Origin: Oscillospiraceae bacterium
Lineage (GTDB): Bacteria; Bacillota; Clostridia; Oscillospirales; UBA929
Length of the DNA: 13,135 nucleotides
Assembly: GCA_009777685.1 (NCBI GenBank)
Contig: WRLJ01000020.1
Coordinates: 1 to 13,135 of the forward strand
Reading direction: 5' to 3'
The position numbers were made by a program, and so were the translations under genes. Of the stretch, positions 1-6,618 are shown one piece after another. Every line of letters begins with the position of its first letter. The stretch's first letter is position 1. The notes under the pieces are model-generated. The model did not search any database. It was not told the origin of the DNA and worked only from the letters and a program-made list of their open reading frames with translations.

Positions 1-8
1 GTGGGGGG

Positions 9-30
9 TCCGGGGGAGACCTCCCCCGGA
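9..30. repeat. Perfect 9-bp inverted repeat (hairpin)
   Basis: TCCGGGGGA (9-17) pairs exactly with TCCCCCGGA (22-30) around a 4-nt loop. No T-run follows on either strand, so it is not a standard intrinsic terminator. It may be a remnant or part of a structure continuing left of the window. Confidence 0.5.
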
Positions 31-112
31 AATGCCTGAACACCACCCAAACCCACAGCCGGACGGGCAAACGGTGAAAACCCGTTCCCCCGAAGTTTGC
101 AGATAACCCTGC

Positions 113-134
113 GGGACGCCGAGGTCTGCGTCCC
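113..134. repeat. Perfect 7-bp inverted repeat (hairpin)
   Basis: GGGACGC (113-119) pairs with GCGTCCC (128-134) across an 8-nt loop. It lies upstream of ileS in the same non-coding stretch as the other hairpins. No function can be read from it alone. Confidence 0.4.
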
Positions 135-201
135 CTACGGTGTGTGCGGTGGGGCAAACGCGGACGGGATGTGTATGACCGGGCAAACCACGGCGCGATG
201 T

Positions 202-240
202 GGGCAAAGCAAATGCTCTTGCCCTACATTTTTCATTTTC
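202..240 (+). terminator. Candidate terminator-like hairpin with T-rich tail upstream of ileS
   Basis: GGGCAA-AGCA (202-211) pairs with TGCT-(C)-TTGCCC (214-224) with one bulged C. A T-rich but interrupted tail (CATTTTTCATTTTC) follows at about 227-240. It could end transcription from a gene to the left, or act as an attenuator if a promoter lies further upstream. The interrupted T-run and tiny apical loop keep confidence low. Confidence 0.35.
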
Positions 241-243
241 AAT

Positions 244-272
244 TTGCAAACGCTCCGCGTTTGTGGTATCGT
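244..272 (+). promoter_or_regulatory. Candidate ileS promoter with a dyad in its spacer
   Basis: TTGCAA (244-249, 4/6 match to TTGACA) is followed by a 17-bp spacer and TATCGT (267-272, 4/6 match to TATAAT), with a TG extended -10 at 264-265. The ileS start codon lies 37 bp further on. The dyad CAAACGC-TCC-GCGTTTG (247-263) overlaps the -35 end and fills most of the spacer, so a bound protein there could block polymerase. Both hexamers are imperfect and this is a prediction only. Confidence 0.4.
247..263. repeat. CAAACGC-NNN-GCGTTTG dyad, copy 1
   Basis: Perfect 7-bp arms CAAACGC (247-253) and GCGTTTG (257-263) around TCC. The same dyad recurs exactly at 9107-9123 and with one arm mismatch at 9141-9157 and 10129-10145, always outside genes. 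It could be an operator or a small dispersed intergenic repeat. Confidence 0.6.
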
Positions 273-309
273 AGGGGAGATATCCAATGGAAAGAGACGG
301 GGAGAGACG

Positions 310-3030
310 ATGGACTATAATGCGACACTGAATCTGCCGAAGACGGACTTTCCCATGCGGGCGGGCCTGCCCGCGCGCGAGCCGGGGTTGCTGCCGCGCT
401 TGAGGGAGGTCTATGCCGGGCTCATGGAGCGCAACCGGGATAAGCCGCCCTTTATCCTGCACGACGGCCCGCCCTTCTCCAACGGGCCCATTCACGCCGG
501 CACGGCGCTGAACAAGATTCTAAAGGACTTCATCATCCGGTATAAAAACATGACGGGGTGCTACGCGCCGATGGTGCCGGGCTGGGACAACCACGGGATG
601 CCCATCGAGAGCGCCATCATCAAAAAGCGCAAGCTGGACCGCGCGAAAATGAGCATTCCCGAATTCCGCGACGCCTGCCGGGACTTCGCCTCGCAGTCGG
701 TCGGCACACAGCGGGAGCAGTTTATCCGGCTGGGCCTGCTGGGCGACTGGGACCACCCCTATCTGACGATGGACCCGCGCTTTGAGGCGCGGGAGGTCGG
801 GATTTTCGGGGAAATGTACCAAAAGGGGCTGATCTACAAGGGTCTGAAGCCCGTCCACTGGTGCATCCACGACCGCACCGCGCTGGCCGAGGCCGAGATC
901 GAGTACCGGGACAGCGCCTGCGAGTCCGTTTATGTCAAGTTTCCCGTGCAGGACGACAAGGGGCTGTTTGCCCCTTACGGCGATTTGGCCCAAACGTATT
1001 TCATCATCTGGACGACAACGACGTGGACCCTGCCGGGCAACACCGCCGTCTGCCTGCATCCCGCGCTGGAATACGCGCTGGTCCGGGCGGGGGGCGAGCG
1101 GTTCATCCTGGCCTCTGAACGGCTGTCCGCCGTGGCGGCCGCCGCGGGCTGGGCGGACTATGAGGTCCTGCGCGTCTTCAAGGGCCATGAGCTGGAATAC
1201 ATGACGGCGCGGCATCCCTTCCTGGACCGCGGCAGTCTGATCGTCAACGGGCTGCACGTCACCGCCGCCAGCGGCACGGGCTGTGTCCACACCGCCCCGG
1301 GCCACGGCGCGGAGGACTATGCCGCGGGTCTGGCCTACAAACTGCCGATGCCCGTTCCGGTGGACGGCGCGGGCCGGATGACCGGCGAGGCGGGCGCGGT
1401 CTGCGCGGGCCTGCGCTACGACGAGGCCAACGCCGCCATCGCGGCTCATCTAAAGGAAACGGGCCTGCTGCTGGCTGCGGAAACCATCGGGCATACCTAT
1501 CCCCACTGCTGGCGGTGCGGCAATCCCGTGTTGTTCCGCGCCACGCCGCAGTGGTTTGCCAGCGTGGACAGCATCAAGGAGGCCGCCTGCGCCGAGGTGG
1601 AGCGGGTGACGTGGCTGCCGGCGTGGGGCCGGGAGCGGATGCTGGCGATGGTGCGTGAGCGCAGTGACTGGTGCATCTCGCGCCAGCGCCACTGGGGCCT
1701 GCCGATCCCCGTGTTTTACTGCAACGCCTGTGAAAAGCCGGTCTGCACGCCGGAGACGGTCAAAAAGACCGCGGCGCTGTTCGCGGAACACGGCTCCAAC
1801 GTCTGGTATCTCAGGGACGCGGCGGAACTGCTGCCGGACGGGTTTTCCTGCCCCCACTGCGGCGCGGCGGAGTTTACCAAGGAAACCGACACCCTCGACG
1901 GCTGGTTTGACTCCGGCTCCTCCCACGACGCGGTCCTGCGGACCCGAGACGAACTGCGCTGGCCCGCCGACGTCTATCTGGAGGGCGTCGACCAGTACCG
2001 GGGCTGGTTCCAGTCCAGCCTGCTGACCGCCGTCGCCACCGGAGACGGGCGCGCCCCCTACGGCACGGTCATTATGAACGGCTGGGTGGTCGACGGCGAA
2101 GGGCGCAAAATGAGCAAATCGCTGGGCAACGGCGTTGACCCCGTGGAGGTCTGCCGCCAGAACGGGGCCGACATCCTGCGGCTCTGGGTCGCCTCCAGCG
2201 ACTATCACAGCGACGTCCGCGTGTCGGGCGACCTGCTGAAGCAGCTGGGCGATATCTACCTGAAAATCCGCAACACCTGCCGGTTCCTGCTGGGCAATCT
2301 GTATGATTACCGGCCCGGCCAATACGCGCCGGCGGAGCTGGACCAATGGGCCCTGCACCGCCTGGAGGAACTGCGCGTCAAGGTGCTGGACGCCTACGGG
2401 CGCTATGAATTCCACTCCATCCTGCACGCCGTCCACAACTTCTGCGTGCTGGACATGAGCAGCTTCTATCTGGACATCGTCAAGGACACGCTGTACTGCG
2501 AAAAGCCGGACAGCCCCGCGCGCCGCGCCGTCCAGTCGGCGCTGTATACCGTGCTGGACACGCTGACGCGGCTGATTGCGCCCATTTTGGCCTTCACCGG
2601 CGAGGAGATCTGGTCGTTTATCCCCGGTGCGCGGGAGACCAGCCCGCTTTATGCCGGAATGCCGGAGGCTGTCAGCCGGGATTACCGGCCCGGCCCGGTT
2701 GATCTGATTTTCAGCGAGGTCCGCCCCGCCGTCAACAAGGCGCTGGAGGACGCCCGCGCCGCCAAAATCATCGGCAAGCCCCTGGACGCCGCCGTCACCG
2801 TCACGCTGGAGCCGGCGCTGTACGCACAGCTCGCGCCCCGCGCCGCGCTGACGCAGGCGTGCTGTATCGTCTCGGCGCTGACCCTGCGGGAGGGCGGCGC
2901 GCTCTCCGTGGAGGTCGCCCCCGCGCCGGGCGGCAAGTGCGAGCGCTGCTGGGGTTACTTTGAAACCCTGGGAAGCGACCCGTCGCACCCGTCGCTGTGT
3001 CCCCGCTGTACCGCGGCGGTCAGCCCATGA
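310..3030 (+). CDS. ileS: Isoleucyl-tRNA synthetase (class I aminoacyl-tRNA synthetase)
   Basis: Cytoplasmic enzyme that activates isoleucine with ATP and charges tRNA-Ile; its CP1 domain hydrolyses mischarged valine. The ATG at 310 follows GGGGAG (299-304) and gives 906 residues, a normal bacterial length. Visible landmarks are the HIGH-region block HDGPPFSNGPIHAGT (HAGT at 62-65), the editing motif WTTTTWTLP (234-242), the second editing block GTGCVHTAPGHGAEDY, the CxxC pairs of the central zinc-like insertion, KMSKS (600-604), and a C-terminal zinc knuckle with two CxxC pairs. The C-terminal zinc site indicates the common bacterial type. Two motifs are unusual: HIGH reads HAGT, and the usual TTTPWT reads TTTTWT. 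Its stop overlaps the lspA start as ATGA, suggesting translational coupling. Identity is certain; the activity of the altered signature is inferred. Confidence 0.97.
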   Translation: MDYNATLNLPKTDFPMRAGLPAREPGLLPRLREVYAGLMERNRDKPPFILHDGPPFSNGPIHAGTALNKILKDFIIRYKNMTGCYAPMVPGWDNHGMPIESAIIKKRKLDRAKMSIPEFRDACRDFASQSVGTQREQFIRLGLLGDWDHPYLTMDPRFEAREVGIFGEMYQKGLIYKGLKPVHWCIHDRTALAEAEIEYRDSACESVYVKFPVQDDKGLFAPYGDLAQTYFIIWTTTTWTLPGNTAVCLHPALEYALVRAGGERFILASERLSAVAAAAGWADYEVLRVFKGHELEYMTARHPFLDRGSLIVNGLHVTAASGTGCVHTAPGHGAEDYAAGLAYKLPMPVPVDGAGRMTGEAGAVCAGLRYDEANAAIAAHLKETGLLLAAETIGHTYPHCWRCGNPVLFRATPQWFASVDSIKEAACAEVERVTWLPAWGRERMLAMVRERSDWCISRQRHWGLPIPVFYCNACEKPVCTPETVKKTAALFAEHGSNVWYLRDAAELLPDGFSCPHCGAAEFTKETDTLDGWFDSGSSHDAVLRTRDELRWPADVYLEGVDQYRGWFQSSLLTAVATGDGRAPYGTVIMNGWVVDGEGRKMSKSLGNGVDPVEVCRQNGADILRLWVASSDYHSDVRVSGDLLKQLGDIYLKIRNTCRFLLGNLYDYRPGQYAPAELDQWALHRLEELRVKVLDAYGRYEFHSILHAVHNFCVLDMSSFYLDIVKDTLYCEKPDSPARRAVQSALYTVLDTLTRLIAPILAFTGEEIWSFIPGARETSPLYAGMPEAVSRDYRPGPVDLIFSEVRPAVNKALEDARAAKIIGKPLDAAVTVTLEPALYAQLAPRAALTQACCIVSALTLREGGALSVEVAPAPGGKCERCWGYFETLGSDPSHPSLCPRCTAAVSP

Positions 3031-3548
3031 AGCTGAAACGCTGGATGCTCTGCCTGCCCTCCGCCGCCCTGCTGATCGCGGCGGACCAGGTTCTAAAGCG
3101 CTGGGTCGCCGGGCAGAAGGACGTGTGGCTCCCCCAGGGCGGCGGGCCGCGTATCCCGGGCCTGATCGGCCTGACCTATCACACCAACACCGGCGCGGCC
3201 TGGGGACTGCTGGACGGCGTGGAGTACGCGTGGATTTTCTTCGTCGCGCTGGCGGCGGCGGCCGCCGCCGCGATTGTCTGGGCGCTGGTGAAGGGCGTGT
3301 TCCCGTCCGCCGTCGCCGACGGCGCGATGACGCTGGCTCTGGGCGGCGCGCTGGGCAACGCCATTGACCGCGCCCTCCCCGGCCATGCCGTGGTGGACTA
3401 TCTGGAGTTTCTGTTTGTGCGCTTTCCCGTCTTCAATCTGGCGGATGTCTGCCTCGTGTGCGGCGGCGTCCTGCTGGCGGCGTATACGCTGTTTGCGGGC
3501 GGGGCGGAGAACAAAAGCCATGCTGTGGACACAGACGGTCCCGCCTGA
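3027..3548 (+). CDS. lspA: Lipoprotein signal peptidase (signal peptidase II)
   Basis: Integral membrane aspartyl protease that removes signal peptides from diacylglyceryl-modified prolipoproteins. The 173-residue product is slightly longer than typical (about 150-170). It starts at the ATG overlapping the ileS stop; a possible upstream ATG at 2997 lies inside ileS and would add a non-hydrophobic extension. Family motifs are present: ADQ-x-x-K near residue 20, NTGAAWG, GNAIDR with D114, and FNLADV with D140, the two catalytic aspartates. Hydrophobic helices occur near residues 8-20, 67-90, 100-113 and 140-162. An unusually Ala-rich run of nine alanines lies in the second helix. It sits in the ileS-lspA-rluD order familiar from many Gram-positive genomes. 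The 3' end overlaps the next gene by 29 bp. Confidence 0.95.
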   Translation: MKLKRWMLCLPSAALLIAADQVLKRWVAGQKDVWLPQGGGPRIPGLIGLTYHTNTGAAWGLLDGVEYAWIFFVALAAAAAAAIVWALVKGVFPSAVADGAMTLALGGALGNAIDRALPGHAVVDYLEFLFVRFPVFNLADVCLVCGGVLLAAYTLFAGGAENKSHAVDTDGPA

Positions 3549-4458
3549 GCGGGACGGCAGCCGCGCCGACGTCGTTCTGGGCGCGCTCGGGCCGCTCTCG
3601 CGCAGCGCGGCCCAGCGGCTGATCGCGGAAAACCGCGTGCGGCTCAACGGAGAGACCGCCCGCAAGAACACCCGCGTCAAGGCCGGCGACCGGCTGGAGG
3701 CGGATATTCCGGAGCCGGAACCGGCCGAGGCGAGGCCGGAGGCCATCCCGCTGGACATCCTCTATGAGGACGCCGACCTGCTGGTCGTCAACAAGCCGCG
3801 GGGGCTGGTGGTCCACCCCGCGCCGGGGCACCCCGGCGGCACGCTGGTCAACGCCCTGCTGCACCACTGCGGGGATTCCCTCAGCGGCATCGGCGGCGTG
3901 CGCAGGCCGGGCATCGTCCACCGCATCGACAAGGACACCGGCGGCTTGCTGGTCGCCGCCAAGACCGATTTCGCCCACGCCGCTCTCAGCGCGGCCCTGA
4001 AAGCCCATGAGATCGAGCGCGTCTATACCTGCCTCGCGCGCGGCTGCCCGAAGGCCGATACGTTCACGGTCGACGCGCCCCTGGGGCGGCATCCGGTCCG
4101 CCGCAAGGAGCAGGCCGTTCTGCGGGACGGGCGGCGCGCCGTCACCCATGTCGAGGTGCTGGCGCGGTACGCCGGAAAGACCGGCTCCGGCCGCTACAGC
4201 CGCCTGCTCTGCCGTCTGGAGACGGGCCGCACCCACCAGATCCGCGTCCATCTGGCGCACATCGGGCATCCCATCGCGGGCGACCCGCTGTACGGCGCGG
4301 ACAAGTCCGCCCCGCTGACCGGCGGCCAGCTGCTCCACGCGGGCCGCCTGAGCTTCACCCACCCCCGCACCGGCGGGGACATGCGCTTTACCGTGCCGGA
4401 GCCGGCGGCATTCCAGGAATTTCTCTACAGAAAAGGACTTGAAGTATGCGCGATTTGA
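3520..4458 (+). CDS. rluD: RluD/RluA-family 23S rRNA pseudouridine synthase (YlyB-like)
   Basis: Predicted to isomerise uridines to pseudouridine in 23S rRNA. The 312-residue protein starts at the ATG at 3520, preceded by a GGGCGGAG-type site, and overlaps lspA by 29 bp. An N-terminal S4 RNA-binding domain (about residues 15-70; RSAAQRLI, VRLNG, VKAGD) is followed by the catalytic domain, with VNKPRGLVVHP and the signature HRIDKDTGGLL holding catalytic D137. The C-terminal part has the family blocks ETGRTHQIRVHL and GHPIAGDPLYG. A gene of this family next to lspA is standard in Firmicutes (Bacillus ylyB). The exact target uridines cannot be read from sequence, so the rluD symbol denotes the subfamily. 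It overlaps the following phosphatase gene by 13 bp. Confidence 0.9.
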   Translation: MLWTQTVPPERDGSRADVVLGALGPLSRSAAQRLIAENRVRLNGETARKNTRVKAGDRLEADIPEPEPAEARPEAIPLDILYEDADLLVVNKPRGLVVHPAPGHPGGTLVNALLHHCGDSLSGIGGVRRPGIVHRIDKDTGGLLVAAKTDFAHAALSAALKAHEIERVYTCLARGCPKADTFTVDAPLGRHPVRRKEQAVLRDGRRAVTHVEVLARYAGKTGSGRYSRLLCRLETGRTHQIRVHLAHIGHPIAGDPLYGADKSAPLTGGQLLHAGRLSFTHPRTGGDMRFTVPEPAAFQEFLYRKGLEVCAI

Positions 4459-5249
4459 GCGGCGTTTTGCTGGCGACTGACCTGGACGGAACCCTGCTGG
4501 GGCGCGATCACGCGATCCCGCCCGGCAGCGCGGCGGCGGTCTCGCGCTTTATGCGGGCGGGCGGGCGGTTCACGCTGGCCACGGGGCGGAGCCTGCCGGG
4601 CCTGGCCCACGTCAAGCCCTCCGTGCCCGTCAACGCCCCCGCCGTCCTGCTCAACGGCGCGCTGGTATACGACTATGAAACGGAAGCCCTGCTGTACGGG
4701 CAGCCGCTTTCGCCGGAGGCGCGCGCGCTGGGGGATATTCTCCACCGGCGGTATCCCGATTTGGGGCTGGAGATCATGACCCTGCGGCAGAAATACGCCG
4801 TGTGCCGCAACGCGCAGATCGACGCGCATCTCGCCTATGTCCGGTGCGGCGCGATGGATTTGGAAACGCCCGGCCAAGCGCCGGCGGACTGGTACAAGCT
4901 GCTGGCGGTGGACACGCCGGAGCGTCTGCGGCCCGTCGGCGAGTGGCTGAAGGCGGAGTTCGGGGACCGGATGCAGATATGCTACTCGGCGTCCACCCTG
5001 CTGGAAATTCAGGACATGGGCGTGGACAAGGGGGCCGGCGTGGCCCGCGTGGCGGAGCTGACCGGCGCGCGGGAGGTCTACTGTGCCGGGGACAACGAAA
5101 ACGACCTGCCCATGCTGCGGGCCTTCCCCTCCTTTGCGCCCGCCAACGCCACGGACGCCTGCAAGGACGCCGCGATGGCCGTCGGCCCCGATTGCGGGGA
5201 GGATTTTATGGCGTTTGTCATCGAGAGGATAGAGAACGGGCCTGCGTGA
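4446..5249 (+). CDS. Cof-type HAD-superfamily phosphatase
   Basis: A 267-residue soluble hydrolase of the haloacid dehalogenase superfamily, Cof/IIB cap type, which usually dephosphorylates small sugar phosphates, nucleotides or flavin precursors. The nucleophile motif DLDGT is at residues 12-16, a Thr of motif II lies in LATGRS, the motif III lysine is in MGVDKGAGV (K195), and the Mg-binding motif is GDNENDLPML (D216, D220). The start ATG at 4446 follows AAAGGA and lies 13 bp inside the upstream gene, consistent with translational coupling. The substrate cannot be assigned from sequence, and no neighbour suggests one beyond general housekeeping. Confidence 0.9.
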   Translation: MRDLSGVLLATDLDGTLLGRDHAIPPGSAAAVSRFMRAGGRFTLATGRSLPGLAHVKPSVPVNAPAVLLNGALVYDYETEALLYGQPLSPEARALGDILHRRYPDLGLEIMTLRQKYAVCRNAQIDAHLAYVRCGAMDLETPGQAPADWYKLLAVDTPERLRPVGEWLKAEFGDRMQICYSASTLLEIQDMGVDKGAGVARVAELTGAREVYCAGDNENDLPMLRAFPSFAPANATDACKDAAMAVGPDCGEDFMAFVIERIENGPA

Positions 5250-5296
5250 GGCGCGCGGGGAACAAATGAAGACACTGCGGAAGGACTAGGGACGCC

Positions 5297-6181
5297 ATGC
5301 CAAATCAACTCACCGTTAAAGCCCGCGCGAAGGTCAATCTCGCGTTGGATGTGCTCGGGCGGCGCGAGGACGGGTATCACGACCTGCGGATGGTCATGCA
5401 GACCGTTTCCCTGCACGATACGCTGATTCTGCGCCGCTGGGGCCGGCGGCGCGGCGATGCGCCCGAGGCGCGCCTGATGGTGCGCGCCTGCCCCCGCCTG
5501 CCGGTGGATCAGCGCAATCTGGCGCTGGCCGCCGCGCGGCTTTTTCTGGAGCGGACGCGGCAAAGCGGTTTCGCTCTCGAAATCGAGCTGATCAAGCGCA
5601 TCCCCGTCGGCGCGGGGCTGGGAGGCGGCTCGGCGGACGCGGCGGCGGTACTGCGCGGCCTGCGGCGGATGCTCATGCCGCGGCTCACCGACGAGACCCT
5701 GCGCGCCTGGGCGCTGGAGCTGGGCAGCGACGTGCCGTACTGCGTGACGGGCGGCACCTGCCTGGCGGAAGGACGCGGCGAGGTGCTGACGCCGCTGGCG
5801 CCGCTGGCGGACTGCTATATCGTCCTGTGCAAGCCCGGCTTTTTCATTTCCACGCGCCGGGCGTTCGCGGAGCTGGGGCCGATTGGCCGGCGGCCGGATA
5901 TTCCCGCGCTGCTGGACGCCCTCGCGCGGGGCGACCTGTCCGCGACGGGGCGGTCGATGCTGAACGTGTTTGAGGCAGAGACGGCGCGGCGGCACGGCGC
6001 GCCGGACGCGATCCGCGCGGTGATGGAGCGGCACGGCGCGGCGGGCGCGGTGATGAGCGGCTCCGGCCCCGCGATGCTGGGCCTGTTTGCGGAGGAGTCC
6101 AGCGCGCGCGCGGCCTGTCAGGCCCTCAAGGGCGAATTTCCGAAAACCGTATTGTGCCGCCCGGTCCCGGCAGACGCGTGA
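5297..6181 (+). CDS. ispE: 4-(cytidine 5'-diphospho)-2-C-methyl-D-erythritol kinase
   Basis: GHMP-family kinase of the MEP (non-mevalonate) isoprenoid pathway; it phosphorylates the 2-hydroxyl of CDP-methylerythritol using ATP. The 294-residue protein has the N-terminal motif KVNLALDVLGRREDGYH with K12, the glycine-rich ATP loop PVGAGLGGGSADAA (residues 103-115), and LGSDVPYC carrying the expected catalytic D145. The C-terminal GHMP motif is MSGSGPAMLGLF. Length is normal. The ATG at 5297 follows a GGAAGGA-type site; 47 bp separate it from the phosphatase gene. It is the last gene of the run that begins with ileS, and a weak terminator-like site overlaps its stop codon. Its presence implies isoprenoid synthesis through the MEP route. 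Confidence 0.95.
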   Translation: MPNQLTVKARAKVNLALDVLGRREDGYHDLRMVMQTVSLHDTLILRRWGRRRGDAPEARLMVRACPRLPVDQRNLALAAARLFLERTRQSGFALEIELIKRIPVGAGLGGGSADAAAVLRGLRRMLMPRLTDETLRAWALELGSDVPYCVTGGTCLAEGRGEVLTPLAPLADCYIVLCKPGFFISTRRAFAELGPIGRRPDIPALLDALARGDLSATGRSMLNVFEAETARRHGAPDAIRAVMERHGAAGAVMSGSGPAMLGLFAEESSARAACQALKGEFPKTVLCRPVPADA

Positions 6182-6203
6182 CGCTGTTTTTTTCATTTTT
6201 TTG
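6171..6203 (+). terminator. Weak intrinsic terminator at the ispE stop
   Basis: CAG-(A)-CG (6171-6176) can pair with CG-CTG (6182-6186) around a short loop, directly followed by seven T residues (6187-6193) and a second T-run (6196-6202). The T-runs are striking in this GC-rich DNA but the stem has only five pairs with a bulge. The T-rich stretch may instead, or also, serve as an AT-rich upstream element for the hfq promoter. Confidence 0.4.
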
Positions 6204-6221
6204 TTCAAAGCGCAAAATTCG

Positions 6222-6250
6222 TGGAAAACAGCCGGGGGATATGGTATAAT
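6222..6250 (+). promoter_or_regulatory. Sigma-A type promoter of hfq
   Basis: A perfect TATAAT (6245-6250) with an extended -10 TG (6242-6243) is preceded at 17 bp by TGGAAA (6222-6227, 4/6 match to TTGACA). An AT-rich tract at 6187-6220 resembles an UP element. Transcription should begin near 6256-6258, giving a leader of about 105 nt before hfq. Confidence 0.75.
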
Positions 6251-6255
6251 AACGC

Positions 6256-6363
6256 CGTAGCGAAGAGCGCGTGAAGACGCGGCTCCTTTGCGTCCGGCGC
6301 GCCGGACAGGGCAGACTGTCCGCGGGCGGCAGGACCGTAAACCAACGGGAGGCGGCGACCATC
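6256..6363 (+). promoter_or_regulatory. Structured 5' leader of hfq
   Basis: The predicted leader contains three overlapping hairpins: GACGC (6276-6280) with GCGTC (6290-6294); the 16-bp perfect palindrome GTCCGGCGCGCCGGAC (6292-6307); and CGGACAG (6303-6309) with CTGTCCG (6316-6322). Neighbouring hairpins share bases, so hairpins 1 and 3 can coexist but hairpin 2 excludes both. The ribosome binding site GGGAGGCGG (6347-6355) lies further downstream. This could be a regulatory switch or simply GC-rich sequence. Confidence 0.45.
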
Positions 6364-6615
6364 ATGAAAAACATCACGAGCTTGCAGGATCTGTTCCTGA
6401 ACGCGGCGCGGCGTGACCGGATCCCCGTGACCATTTTCCTCATCAACGGCTTTCAAATCAAGGGAGTGGTGCGCGGCTTTGACAGCTTTACCGTCGTAGC
6501 GGACTCCGACGGCAAGCAGCAGCTGATCTATAAATCCGCCATCTCCACCATCTGCCCGGCCAAGCCGGTCAATTTGGCCGAGGAGGCGGAAAACGCGGAG
6601 GCGGCGGATATTTAA
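6364..6615 (+). CDS. hfq: RNA chaperone Hfq
   Basis: Sm-like protein that forms a hexameric ring and binds small RNAs and mRNAs. The ATG at 6364 follows GGGAGGCGG with 8-nt spacing and gives 83 residues, the usual length for Gram-positive Hfq; an upstream GTG at 6271 would add 31 residues unlike any Hfq. Sm1 contains LQDLFLNAARRDRIPVTIFL and NGFQIKGVVRGFDSF; Sm2 contains GKQQLIYKSAIST. Q8, D9 and K57 match the pore-face residues of the family, but the invariant-looking His of YKHAIST is Ser here (S58). The C-terminus is a short acidic tail. It stands between ispE and a membrane-protein gene rather than beside miaA. Its own promoter and leader lie directly upstream. Confidence 0.95.
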   Translation: MKNITSLQDLFLNAARRDRIPVTIFLINGFQIKGVVRGFDSFTVVADSDGKQQLIYKSAISTICPAKPVNLAEEAENAEAADI

Positions 6616-6618
6616 CCG

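Larger units (their letters stand above)
1..309. other. Non-coding, hairpin-rich region upstream of ileS
   Basis: No credible gene lies here. The reading frame stays open upstream of the ileS start, but that translation is Cys-rich, resembles no part of an IleS, and is best explained by GC-rich sequence lacking stops. The stretch holds perfect hairpins at 9-30 and 113-134, a bulged hairpin at 202-224 followed by T-rich sequence, a CAAACGC-TCC-GCGTTTG dyad at 247-263, and three copies of the word GGGCAAAC (65-72, 152-159, 181-188) plus a variant at 202-209. I find no T-box consensus (AGGGTGGNACCGCG), although ileS is often T-box controlled in Firmicutes. The left part may belong to the 3' end of a gene outside the window. 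Confidence 0.6.

Noticed and set aside
147..163. GGTGGGGCAAACGCGG resembles a T-box core
   Set aside because: It does not contain the required TGGNACCGCG sequence and no specifier-loop structure was found.
97..309. In-frame N-terminal extension of ileS
   Set aside because: The extension is Cys-rich and unlike IleS, crosses hairpins and a possible promoter, and the ATG at 310 has a good ribosome binding site and gives normal family length.
1450..2988. Long open frame of 512 codons on the - strand opposite ileS
   Set aside because: It lies antisense to an unmistakable IleS, has no recognisable domain, and is the expected effect of GC-rich codons. The same applies to other antisense frames such as 520-1449, 3433-4362, 5078-6208 and 10540-11883.
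5266..5289. Seven-codon ORF (MKTLRKD) between the phosphatase gene and ispE
   Set aside because: It has a weak GGGGAA site and could be an upstream peptide, but nothing distinguishes it from chance in a 47-bp gap.
6271..6363. GTG-initiated extension of hfq
   Set aside because: It would start inside the structured leader and add 31 residues absent from the Hfq family; the ATG at 6364 has its own strong ribosome binding site.
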